A stretch of 64,000 nucleotides of DNA from Fibrobacter succinogenes (GTDB lineage Bacteria > Fibrobacterota > Fibrobacteria > Fibrobacterales > Fibrobacteraceae), in assembly GCA_902762795.1 (NCBI GenBank), contig CACWPM010000027.1, positions 21,898 to 85,897 on the forward strand, written 5' to 3'. The notes under the pieces were generated by a model. It did not search any database. It was not told where the DNA came from and saw only the letters and a program-made list of their open reading frames with translations. The translations under genes were made by a program, and so were the position numbers. Every line of letters begins with the position of its first letter. Positions within the stretch are counted from its first letter, which is position 1. This document shows positions 28,662 to 36,919 of this stretch, piece after piece.

Positions 28662-29099
28662 ATGAAAAAAACAATAAATGTTATGAATCTTGTCGTTGCA
28701 ACAATGATTTTTATGTGGATGGAAAGTCAAGATTTTTTTGTTCATTTTCTTGATGTCCCTTATATGTATGGACAAGTTGAATTGTTATATCTTATTATTC
28801 TTAATTTGGTATTGTTAAATGTTTTTGAATTATCGCCTAAAATTTCGCTTGTATGCTCTGTTTTGATTATGTTGCTATTTCCGTTTACTGGAGGTCGATT
28901 CCGAGTTGACGGATGTAGTTACTATCTAGTTGTTGAAAAAATAATATGGAATATTATCGGCGTTCGTTTTGTGTTTCCAAGTGATTTGACTTATTTTATT
29001 GCCTATAGTTTGGTTCCTACTATTATCTATAGCATGTATTTACTTCTGTTCATTTTTGGTGCTGTTGCTGTATTTAGGAAAATGAAGGCTAAAGCTTAA
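28662..29099 (+). CDS. Putative membrane immunity protein, partner of the amidase tip
   Basis: ATG 28662 is 3 bases after the amidase stop, preceded by an AGGA-type ribosome-binding site. The 145-residue product has about four hydrophobic segments (for example LLYLIILNLVLLNVF and LVPTIIYSMYLLLFIFGAVAVF) and ends in a basic KMKAKA tail. No family is recognised. Its position directly after a peptidoglycan-targeting tip matches the cassette 4 pair, so an immunity role is inferred. Confidence 0.6.
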   Translation: MKKTINVMNLVVATMIFMWMESQDFFVHFLDVPYMYGQVELLYLIILNLVLLNVFELSPKISLVCSVLIMLLFPFTGGRFRVDGCSYYLVVEKIIWNIIGVRFVFPSDLTYFIAYSLVPTIIYSMYLLLFIFGAVAVFRKMKAKA

Positions 29100-29138
29100 T
29101 AAAATATAGGCCTCGTCAGAAATAGGCTGTTTTAAAAT

Positions 29139-29777
29139 ATGAAAATAAGTAGAATATTTAAGTGGCTAAAGGGATTGAGCCGAGAAGATTGGGCAAAAAA
29201 TCTTTGTTTAAAAGTTCTTGAAAAAATGCCTAATGATTATTTAGTATATACGGAAGAGTTGAAATCCGGTATTATAGGACATGTTTTGACAGACTTTCGT
29301 TCAATTCCATATCGCTATAATTTTTTCTTTAATACTTCCGTAAGTGATCGTTTTGAAAAACGTTCTGAACCTTATTTTTATTTGAATGGGTTTATCCTTA
29401 GCAATGCTTATGAAAAAAATATTGATTTGTCTATTTATTTTGCAAGAGGTTTGATAGCAGGAATTTCTTTTTCGACAAAAGAAAAATTTAATTTGACAGA
29501 TTTGCAAGTTGATATTAATAACGTTAAAAAAACACTAATTGTTGAACAATTGTCTCAATCATTTTGGGATGAATTTCGGAAAATACATAATAAATATCCA
29601 GCAATTAATATAAGTGAAATTTATGAAGTAAACCTAGATGGCAGGTGTATTTATCATTTACTAGACATTGATGATGGTGATTTTGTCGGCTATGAAATGT
29701 CAAATGGATTTGTTAGAGTCAGTCATGATGATTTAGAAACAATAAGTAACATACCGAATTTAGATGAATATTTTTAG
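29139..29777 (+). CDS. Hypothetical cytoplasmic protein, possible orphan immunity gene
   Basis: The 212-residue soluble product begins KISRIFKWLKGLSREDWAKN and has no signal or membrane segment. The end (GRCIYHLLDIDDGDFVGYEMSNGFVRVSH) has the aromatic and acidic flavour of SMI1/KNR4-type immunity proteins, but the match is too weak to name. It lies between the amidase immunity gene and the leader of cassette 6, a spot where a tip appears to have been lost. It could be an immunity gene whose toxin is gone, or a second component of the amidase module. Confidence 0.5.
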   Translation: MKISRIFKWLKGLSREDWAKNLCLKVLEKMPNDYLVYTEELKSGIIGHVLTDFRSIPYRYNFFFNTSVSDRFEKRSEPYFYLNGFILSNAYEKNIDLSIYFARGLIAGISFSTKEKFNLTDLQVDINNVKKTLIVEQLSQSFWDEFRKIHNKYPAINISEIYEVNLDGRCIYHLLDIDDGDFVGYEMSNGFVRVSHDDLETISNIPNLDEYF

Positions 29778-29846
29778 GAAATTGACGATGAATAAAAGAA
29801 AAAGAGTATTTGTATGAACAGTGTTCCTGTTTCCTATTGATTATCC

Positions 29847-29956
29847 TATATTAACCTTATGCCCTGCGTTTCGTTACAGAGAAAAACTTTTAAATTTCAG
29901 GAGGAACCTTCTGATTTAGAAATGCAGTTGCTTGAGTTGGGTTTCCTTTGCGAAAA
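29847..29956 (+). repeat. Cassette leader repeat, copy 4
   Basis: Fourth copy of the TATATT-plus-leader block (TATATT 29847-29852, ATG 29859), nearly identical to copy 3 over the first codons. It joins the core at VGQTAASFAYNAHGS, the same late fusion point as copy 3. Confidence 0.85.
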
Positions 29957-31541
29957 TGAAAATGAAGTCGGGCAGACCGCGGCGAGCTTCGCCTACAACG
30001 CCCACGGTTCCATGACGTCCATGCCGCACTTGAGCGCGATGGACTGGGACTTCGCCGAAAAACTGTGCCACATCACGCGCGGCACCACCGAGGCATATTA
30101 CAACTATGATGGCAGCGGGATAAGGACGCGCAAGGTTGTAGTGAAAAATGGGGTAACTGAAACCCGCCTTTACCTCGGCGGCTTCGAGATCTGGCGCAAG
30201 ACCGTGAACGGGACGCTCGAGACCGAACGCGAGACTTTGCATGTGATGGATGACCAAAGGCGCATTGCAATAGTCGACACCTTGACCGTGGAAAACGGTA
30301 ACCGTGTCGCGGCCCCCGCGCCCGTGCAACGCTACCAGCTCGACAACCACCTCGGCTCCGCATCGCTGGAGCTGGACGCATCCGCGAACGTCATCAGCTA
30401 CGAGGAATACTACCCCTACGGCGACACCAGCTACCGAGCGGGCAGGAACGCGAGCGAAGTCAGCCAGAAACGCTACCGCTACACAGGCAAGGAGAAGGAC
30501 GAGGAGAGCGGCCTTTACTACTGCGAGCAGCGCTACTACGCAGCACACATCTCGAGGTGGGTCTCCACGGACCCCGCATGGCTTGCCGACGGCATCAACC
30601 TCTACGCATACGTAAACGGGAACCCCGTAAGCGGCGTGGACCCGAGCGGAACGCAGACTGATGAATTGAATTACAATTATGAGGCTTATCCGACTGAACA
30701 AACAATTGATTTACCCAATGTTGATATAAAAGCGATAAAAAAATATGATGAATATGAAGCAAATGAATCTCTAAAAGATGAGATAAATGTGTATGTGGAA
30801 CAAATGGGCGGTGTTCGTAAATCAATATATTTATTGTTTGATTGGGTGTCTAATGGTCAGATTGGCGTCAATTTGCTTGAAAAAAGAATTGCTGATATAT
30901 ATGAGATGATCGATAATGGTTCATTTGAAAATGAAATTTATAAGAATGTGGATAAACCTGGTTTAGATTCTGGTAAAAATCCTACTTTTTTTAAAGATTT
31001 AATTGGTTCTGACCTTTACTATTTTGCACGAGCAAGGGATTATCAGAGAAGAAACAACACAAATGATATTCCTACATATTATAACCAATATGGTGCTAAG
31101 AACATGTTTAGATTTAAATATATAACTAGAAATGTTTTTTCAATGTTTTCGGATGACTTCGCTGAAAATTGGCTCGACAAAACACTAAAAAATTTACAAG
31201 TTGAAATGGAAGGTATTGTTTTAGAAGATTCCGAGAGCGAAACTTTTGATGCGGATAATCTAAATTCAAACTATAAAAAGGCGTTTAGCAGTCATGTTCC
31301 TGCATATGTTGATGCTGGATTTTGTGAATTAAATATTGCTGAATGGGCGATTATCGGAATTACCCCAGATGTTAATCAAATTTTTGAGGGCGTTGGACAG
31401 ATTAAAGATGTTGTGGCTGAATGTGGTCCTGTTAAACCTTTTACAAACTTCATAACAAGGCCTTTGTCTAGAGGAATAAGAGAACTTAATTCAATGTATA
31501 ATAATTTTTTGCAGAGATCAATTTTGCAACAATTAAGATAA
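29859..31541 (+). CDS. Orphan Rhs cassette 6 with family-A toxin tip
   Basis: The 560-residue product has the leader (1-33), the late-joining Rhs core and an intact core end (STDPAWLADGINLYAYVNG, GVDPSGTQT). The tip has an extra N-terminal stretch absent from its relatives (SIYLLFDWVSNGQIGVN), then the family motifs DLYYFARARDYQRRN, YNQYGAKNMFRFKY, DKTLKNLQVEME and HVPAYVDAGFCEL. The three family-A tips in this window are clearly related but well diverged, which suggests several specificities kept together. The immunity gene follows 38 bases downstream. Confidence 0.85.
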   Translation: MPCVSLQRKTFKFQEEPSDLEMQLLELGFLCENENEVGQTAASFAYNAHGSMTSMPHLSAMDWDFAEKLCHITRGTTEAYYNYDGSGIRTRKVVVKNGVTETRLYLGGFEIWRKTVNGTLETERETLHVMDDQRRIAIVDTLTVENGNRVAAPAPVQRYQLDNHLGSASLELDASANVISYEEYYPYGDTSYRAGRNASEVSQKRYRYTGKEKDEESGLYYCEQRYYAAHISRWVSTDPAWLADGINLYAYVNGNPVSGVDPSGTQTDELNYNYEAYPTEQTIDLPNVDIKAIKKYDEYEANESLKDEINVYVEQMGGVRKSIYLLFDWVSNGQIGVNLLEKRIADIYEMIDNGSFENEIYKNVDKPGLDSGKNPTFFKDLIGSDLYYFARARDYQRRNNTNDIPTYYNQYGAKNMFRFKYITRNVFSMFSDDFAENWLDKTLKNLQVEMEGIVLEDSESETFDADNLNSNYKKAFSSHVPAYVDAGFCELNIAEWAIIGITPDVNQIFEGVGQIKDVVAECGPVKPFTNFITRPLSRGIRELNSMYNNFLQRSILQQLR

Positions 31542-31579
31542 TATATGTAAATTCCTTCTTAATTTATCATTTAGATAAA

Positions 31580-32515
31580 ATGACTAGATTGACCGAAATT
31601 AGACTTACGAAATTTGGCAAAATGATTTTTGCTATCGGTTGCCTATTTCCTATTGGAATTGCGATTCTTGTTCCGTTGCTTCTTTTAGGTGGGATGAAGA
31701 TTAGGGAAATAGATGAAAAATGGATTAATGAAGGTGTTTCGGATGTATTTGAAAAAAAGTCTTTTTCATATGATAAAGTATTTGTATTTGCAAATGAAGT
31801 GACAATAAAGGATCATGCAAAGCAATACTCCATTATGGGTTCCTTTGGAAAACAATGGCAGGTAAGTCTGAATACAAACGATGGCGGTAAAACTTGGACG
31901 TTGACAGGTTCTGACACAGCAGTGTATTTTAATGAAAAAATAGATGAATGGAATTATTATGGCGATGCCGTTTTAGGTGGAAATTTTGGAAAAATATACG
32001 TGAGTAAACAAGATTCTTTTTCAAACGAAAAAACGATTATACTAGAAGAATTGAATGGTCCCAGTTCAAATTTGTCCGGCTATTGTAAAAGATGGGGAAA
32101 AATGTATGCCCAAAATAGCAACGACTGGATTGTTTGTGGATATGATGATGCGTCATCATCGATCCATGAAGTTCGTATTATGCATAGATCAGAAGGTGTA
32201 TTTAAACTCCATACGTCTTTTCCAAATAAATGGCACTTTTTTCGTTTAGAATATATGAAACCATCTGATTTCTATGTTAATGGAAATTTAATGATTGGAA
32301 TTTTTAGATTTCATATAGGAACAGGAACTTTACTTCACTATCTATATTATAGCGTTAATGGAGGAGAAACATGGGAAAATGAAAAAATACCAGTTTTTTC
32401 ACACGAACGGTTGTTGGTGACAAAAGATTCAATTGTTGTTCTCGGACTAAAAGAAATAAACGATAAAAATAGGGTAAAAGCCACCATCCTCACGATGCCG
32501 ATTCCGAAAAAATAA
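31580..32515 (+). CDS. Putative membrane-anchored Asp-box immunity protein, partner of cassette 6
   Basis: The 311-residue product has an N-terminal anchor (MIFAIGCLFPIGIAILVPLLLLGG) and an extracytoplasmic domain with Asp-box motifs (NDGGKTWTL, VNGGETWEN). It is a close relative of 21488-22447: both contain SIHEVRI, MKPSDFYV or MNPSDFYV, and LLHYLYYS, and both end VKATILTMPIPKK. The middle is more divergent, as expected if it contacts the specific tip. The role is inferred from recurrent pairing with family-A tips. Confidence 0.68.
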   Translation: MTRLTEIRLTKFGKMIFAIGCLFPIGIAILVPLLLLGGMKIREIDEKWINEGVSDVFEKKSFSYDKVFVFANEVTIKDHAKQYSIMGSFGKQWQVSLNTNDGGKTWTLTGSDTAVYFNEKIDEWNYYGDAVLGGNFGKIYVSKQDSFSNEKTIILEELNGPSSNLSGYCKRWGKMYAQNSNDWIVCGYDDASSSIHEVRIMHRSEGVFKLHTSFPNKWHFFRLEYMKPSDFYVNGNLMIGIFRFHIGTGTLLHYLYYSVNGGETWENEKIPVFSHERLLVTKDSIVVLGLKEINDKNRVKATILTMPIPKK

Positions 32516-32545
32516 TCCTATATTAAAATTATGTCCTACTGAAAG

Positions 32546-33682
32546 ATGAATCCTTCATTAATTATATATGCCCTATTAACCCTCCTCCTCGTCGCATGCT
32601 CTAGTGAGGATTACGAGTCTGTTCGCATTGGCAATCAAGTGTGGATGGCGCGCAATTTGAATCGCGATATCGGTGGAAGTTTCTGTTACGACAACGATTC
32701 GTTGAACTGCGAAAAGTACGGGCGGCTCTACACTTGGAAAGCTGCACAGAACGCTTGCCCCGAAGGGTGGCGTCTTCCGACTCATGCGGACTTTCGAGAA
32801 CTTGAAAAGAATGCCATGGGCGTTGATAGCGGGAATGTTGCTTCCGTCCTGAAATCAAGCGAATGGGAATCGTCTGGCAAGAAGAACGGCTTTAACGCCA
32901 TCCCGGCTGGCTATGGATATTTTACGTTGCATTTTGCCGACGAATATGAAAAAATGAAGTTTATTGCTCAGCCTGCTGCAAGCATGTTCTGGAGCTTCAC
33001 GGGGAGCGATTCCATTGCTGAATTGTGGTACTTGACGCAAGGGGAAAAGGAAATCTTCTATTCTAGAAGTTCCTTTATGAATTACGGTTTGTTTGCGCTT
33101 TCCGTGCGTTGTGTAAAGAATAATAGCGCTGTTGCAACATTGTCGAAAAGCGATTCCCTCGCTATGCTGGAGAAAGAGCAACTCATGGAATATTGGGAAA
33201 GAAAGACGATGAGTCCATATTTCCAATCTTGTAGTGAAAGCGGCAATGGTGACTTTAATAATTATGTTCGCTTCCCCAATAATAAGTATCCGTTTTACAT
33301 CAATAATGACTTGTTTTGTCCAAACAATTGGCCTTGCGGCGATGTTCCAGAGTGCAAAAAATTTTGCAAGGGGCCGAACGGTGAATATTATGTACTCCAT
33401 GGCTACTTGCATGAAGATAAAATTACAAGATATAATCTAAAGGAAAATCTAGAGAAAAAAGAAAATACGCTTCCTTATGCTCGCTGTTTGGCTAAAAGGA
33501 TTGAATGCTTAGATTCTGGTGTGAAAGTTGTCTATTATAAATCTATAAAAGAACGACGGAAAGGCTCTATCAAAGTACCGCTGGATACAGAAAAGGTCGA
33601 TAATTCTCAAAATAAAGACAATCAAGAATTGCAGTACGATGATGGTGTTTCGGAATTTTTTAGTTATGATAAATTCCAATAG
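32546..33682 (+). CDS. FISUMP-domain lipoprotein 1
   Basis: The 378-residue product starts with a lipoprotein signal (IIYALLTLLLVAC, Cys18). The FISUMP domain follows at about 25-180, with VRIGNQVWMARNLN, GSFCYDND, YGRLYTWKAAQ, CPEGWRLPTHADFREL and NGFNAIPAGYG. The domain is a large Fibrobacter family with a C-type-lectin-like look. It is exposed on envelope proteins, and its function is not established. The remainder is Cys-containing and unfamiliar. Upstream, TATATT and a short ATGTCC start resemble the toxin cassette leaders, as if the same promoter segment had been captured. Confidence 0.85.
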   Translation: MNPSLIIYALLTLLLVACSSEDYESVRIGNQVWMARNLNRDIGGSFCYDNDSLNCEKYGRLYTWKAAQNACPEGWRLPTHADFRELEKNAMGVDSGNVASVLKSSEWESSGKKNGFNAIPAGYGYFTLHFADEYEKMKFIAQPAASMFWSFTGSDSIAELWYLTQGEKEIFYSRSSFMNYGLFALSVRCVKNNSAVATLSKSDSLAMLEKEQLMEYWERKTMSPYFQSCSESGNGDFNNYVRFPNNKYPFYINNDLFCPNNWPCGDVPECKKFCKGPNGEYYVLHGYLHEDKITRYNLKENLEKKENTLPYARCLAKRIECLDSGVKVVYYKSIKERRKGSIKVPLDTEKVDNSQNKDNQELQYDDGVSEFFSYDKFQ

Positions 33683-33691
33683 GGGCATGAC

Positions 33692-35056
33692 ATGGATGTG
33701 AAAAAAAGTTTTTCATTATTTGTTTTGTTGCTTGCCCTGCTTTTGGCCGCATGCTTAAAAGACGATGTCAAACCTTCGAATGGAATAGAACCCGTTCGTA
33801 TCGGTGAACAAGTGTGGATGGCGAAAAATATGGACACGAATGTTAGTGGGAGCTTCTGCTACAAAGGGGACTCGCTGAACTGCAAAAAATATGGACGGCT
33901 ATACACTTGGGATGCTGCACAAAAAGTGTGCCCTGATGGATGGCGTTTGCCGACCGAAAATGACTTTAGACAGTTAAGAGAATATGCTAGAAGTGTTGAT
34001 GAAAAAAATATAGCTTCAGTCCTGAAAAGTCCCGAGTGGGATTCGTTAGGGCGTAAGAATGGCTTCAATGCGCTTCCTGGAGGATATCGGAGTGAATTGT
34101 ACGAATTAGGTCTCTATGGCCCCACATATTATGATATCAGTATTCCTCGATATCTTTCTCTTTCTTTTGACGCGTTCAAGAAAAATGGCTTGAGTATTTG
34201 GGATTCGTTGTTCTATTTTGCCAAAGGGGAAAATGCATTCTTTTGGAGTGTCGCCAACAAGGATATAAATGATTCTGTCGAAAATTCTGGAGGCGGTGTC
34301 TGGTATCTCCATAAGGACGGCGATGGCTTTTATTATTCTAGCTTGTGGAAAGATCATATTCGGAAAAAATATTACGACAAGTGGGAAAAATTTGTATGGG
34401 ATGTTGACCGTGAACGAACGGAATCTCATGTGGATGTGTGGTACAAGATGGCAATGCATGCTTTGGCGTTTCCTGTTCGCTGCATAAAGTATTTGCCAGA
34501 ACAGAAGGGCTTGGAACCCTCTAAACAAGATGAAGATGAAAAGGCTCTTATAACAAAGTGGTTGGACGAAACACAACTTGATTATTATACTCGTTGTAAT
34601 GAAGAATGGGCCTGTGAAAACGGCTTGTTCTGTGGTTCGTTAAAAAGGTGCCAAAAATTCTGCATGGACCCAAAAGACAGTTCGTATGTGATGCTTACTG
34701 GATACCAAATTTTTAAAGGCAATCCAAGAAAAGAATTTAAAGAGATTTTTCAGTTTGATTTTGAAGAATACGATGGCGGGATTACTTGGGTTAGTTCCGA
34801 AAATATCGCATGTACAGAGAGTGGTTATTCTATTGAAATGATAGTGGGGTTTCTCAGGGAGAAGGTTTACACAATAGATATTGATCGAGACGGAAATGTA
34901 TCTTCGTCCCCCCAAATTAAAGGATGCTTGCAGCTTTACGATATGGAATCTCATAAGCTGAAAAAAGTGGGGGACCACTGCAATGAGGTTTATTCTTCTT
35001 TTCCCAGGGATGAATTCTATCGGTTTGTACACAATAGAACATCAATGCGAGATTAA
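33692..35056 (+). CDS. FISUMP-domain lipoprotein 2
   Basis: The 454-residue product begins 9 bases after its paralogue and probably shares its transcript. The signal ends LALLLAAC (Cys21). The FISUMP domain at about 31-270 repeats the same landmarks (VRIGEQVWMAKNMD, GSFCYKGD, YGRLYTWDAAQ, CPDGWRLPTENDF, NGFNALPGGY), with a longer insertion before the closing FPVRCIKY. The C-terminal third has paired cysteines (CNEEWACENGLFCGSLKRC) matching the paralogue, so the two arose by tandem duplication. Function is unknown; an outer-membrane or surface location is expected. Confidence 0.85.
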   Translation: MDVKKSFSLFVLLLALLLAACLKDDVKPSNGIEPVRIGEQVWMAKNMDTNVSGSFCYKGDSLNCKKYGRLYTWDAAQKVCPDGWRLPTENDFRQLREYARSVDEKNIASVLKSPEWDSLGRKNGFNALPGGYRSELYELGLYGPTYYDISIPRYLSLSFDAFKKNGLSIWDSLFYFAKGENAFFWSVANKDINDSVENSGGGVWYLHKDGDGFYYSSLWKDHIRKKYYDKWEKFVWDVDRERTESHVDVWYKMAMHALAFPVRCIKYLPEQKGLEPSKQDEDEKALITKWLDETQLDYYTRCNEEWACENGLFCGSLKRCQKFCMDPKDSSYVMLTGYQIFKGNPRKEFKEIFQFDFEEYDGGITWVSSENIACTESGYSIEMIVGFLREKVYTIDIDRDGNVSSSPQIKGCLQLYDMESHKLKKVGDHCNEVYSSFPRDEFYRFVHNRTSMRD

Positions 35057-35167
35057 TATTTAATTTTTAGCGTATGGTGGAATAACTAGTTTTTCTATTA
35101 TACAGGTAGGATTGTAGAGTAAATTATAACGCCGGATTGCTTACCAAAAGAAAGGTCTCCAATAACT

Positions 35168-35818
35168 ATGCGATTACTTGTAATATTGACTTTGCTACTT
35201 TGTGTCCTTGCAAATTCTCGATCCTATACAGTATTTGCATTAAACGATGAATCTCGTTATTTCCGTCAGGATTCCGCCTTGATTGTTTCTTCAAAATTTA
35301 TAGAAATAAAAACTCCTTTTGAGAAATCTATCATGGGTAGAATTTTTTATGGAAAGACGCCTGTTCTTATAGATACGCTATCTAAGTTTGTAGAAAAAAA
35401 AGAATATGGACGATTGTTTGCTGATGGAAAGAACGTTTCGAGTCTATTTTATATTGATTCTATTTCTCTGGTTTATGATATAGGGGATTCATGCGAACAA
35501 GAGGATGGTTTCTGTACTGATTACGAAACTTTTATTGGAATTGACGGAAGTTTAGCTTATGTCCAGACAAGGGACTTTATTGAACGTTCTGATCATCCGT
35601 ATGATTGCGGTGATTTCTTAAAAAAATTATCGGCGCAATATTTTCTTGTGAAATCTGATTTTTATTACAAAAAGTTTTATAATGAAGATTTTCTAATTAC
35701 GAATAAGAAAATGAAATCTCGTCGAGGTTTCAGTTGCAGGGGCTGGGTCGGTTTCCCTTTAAATGAGTTTGGAAAAGAAGAGATTGATTTTTTGAAAAAA
35801 CTTGAGAAAACGCCATGA
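35168..35818 (+). CDS. Hypothetical exported protein, 216 aa
   Basis: The ATG is preceded by AAAGAAAGG. The N-terminus is a signal peptide (MRLLVILTLLLCVLANSRS) with probable cleavage after SRS. The mature part is mixed alpha/beta in character, with four cysteines that may form disulfides (CEQEDGFC, CGDF, CRGW). The end, GWVGFPLNEFGKEEIDFLKKL, resembles the end of the next protein (PWIAISKKALTPEERTFLDD), so the pair may share a fold. The stop overlaps the next start (ATGATG), indicating an operon. No family recognised. Confidence 0.7.
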   Translation: MRLLVILTLLLCVLANSRSYTVFALNDESRYFRQDSALIVSSKFIEIKTPFEKSIMGRIFYGKTPVLIDTLSKFVEKKEYGRLFADGKNVSSLFYIDSISLVYDIGDSCEQEDGFCTDYETFIGIDGSLAYVQTRDFIERSDHPYDCGDFLKKLSAQYFLVKSDFYYKKFYNEDFLITNKKMKSRRGFSCRGWVGFPLNEFGKEEIDFLKKLEKTP

Positions 35819-36759
35819 TGAAAAGAATAGTCTTGCTTCTACTGTTTTGCTTTTTTTCTGTTTTTGCAGAAGGTGAAAATATTCAATGCGGGTTTATTCC
35901 TTGTCAAATCAAGGATGCCGAGGCAATCTCTTTTTGGTGGAATCGAATTGCTTTTTCTAGAATCTCACAAGAATATGTGTTTGGCAGGTATTTCGAAGCC
36001 ATCTTTGATACGTTTATACGGACCGATTTTGATACTGAAAGTATAGAAAGTTTTCGATCTATAGACCATAAGTTTATTCACACGATAACAAAAAGTTGGT
36101 CGAGTCCTCTCGAGTTGGACGAAGTCAAAAAATCAAAAGACAAAAAATTTATTTTACGGCAACCTGTAGCAGAATGGTCTCAGTTATATATTTTGTCAAA
36201 GGAAGCAAAAGAAATTGAGCAATTTTTGAAAAAAGTTGTTTCTGAACATGAAATTTTGAATGCGGATTCTCTTATGCGGGATTTTGTCAAAAAAAGGCCC
36301 GCATATGTCAAAAAAGCAGTGAGGTCGGAAGAAGAATTTTACGCAAAAATTCTACAGTATTTGGATTCGGCTAAAACATTGGATGGTATATCGGGAAAAA
36401 TTTCTCCTCCGAAGATAAGTACTCGAGATGGATTGTTGGTAGTTAATAATGAATTGTTGAAAATGGCTGTATTGGGTTCTGATTCCTTGGATGTGGATTC
36501 CTTGTTTCGCTATGTTAGCATGATACCTCCAAACAAGGGTTCAACGGCTTGCATTGATTATCTGATGAAGCTTAATTCGAAATTTTTGTTTGTCAAATTT
36601 GGGAGAGATCCCTTGTCTTGTGATGATTCAAAGCCCTGGATAGCCATCAGTAAAAAAGCCCTTACACCGGAAGAAAGAACATTTTTAGATGACGTTGTGA
36701 AAGTACCTTTAGCACCGTTGAACGAAACAGGAAAACTCATCATTCGTAAGAATTTGTAG
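35815..36759 (+). CDS. Hypothetical exported protein, 314 aa
   Basis: It is translationally coupled to the preceding gene. A signal peptide (KRIVLLLLFCFFSVFAEG) leads to a soluble mature domain starting with a CGFIPC pair. A second Cys pair (STACIDYL, PLSCDD) lies near the end. Secondary structure looks mainly helical in the middle (KEAKEIEQFLKKVVSEHE). No catalytic motif is evident. The pair 35168-36759 may form a small envelope system, but there is no positive clue to its role. Confidence 0.7.
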   Translation: MMKRIVLLLLFCFFSVFAEGENIQCGFIPCQIKDAEAISFWWNRIAFSRISQEYVFGRYFEAIFDTFIRTDFDTESIESFRSIDHKFIHTITKSWSSPLELDEVKKSKDKKFILRQPVAEWSQLYILSKEAKEIEQFLKKVVSEHEILNADSLMRDFVKKRPAYVKKAVRSEEEFYAKILQYLDSAKTLDGISGKISPPKISTRDGLLVVNNELLKMAVLGSDSLDVDSLFRYVSMIPPNKGSTACIDYLMKLNSKFLFVKFGRDPLSCDDSKPWIAISKKALTPEERTFLDDVVKVPLAPLNETGKLIIRKNL

Positions 36760-36846
36760 CGTTGTGTTTGGTACTTTTGTATTTCGTCTATCAGCAAGCT
36801 TGAAATAAGAGCGATATAGAAATTTCGTTGGCAATATACAAGAAAA

Positions 36847-36867
36847 CCCCGCGTTTTTCACGCGGGG
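36847..36867 (-). terminator. Terminator of aspS
   Basis: A 7-bp all-G/C stem (CCCCGCG with CGCGGGG) closes a 7-base loop. On the minus strand it is followed by TTTTC, so it fits termination of aspS. It may also stop convergent transcription from 36759. Confidence 0.75.
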
Positions 36868-36880
36868 CATTTCTCTCGTC

Positions 36881-36917
36881 TCTCGTCTGTAGCGAGCTTG
36901 CGAGCGTTCTTTCGTCT
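36881..36917. repeat. Interspersed intergenic repeat, copy A
   Basis: The element reads TCTCGTCTGTAG, then a core AGCGAGCTTGCGAGC, then GTTCTTTCGTCT. The outer parts recur at 63939-63976 around a different palindromic core, and the right end recurs at 38769-38781. It lies directly between the aspS stop and its terminator. Confidence 0.6.
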
Positions 36918-36919
36918 GC

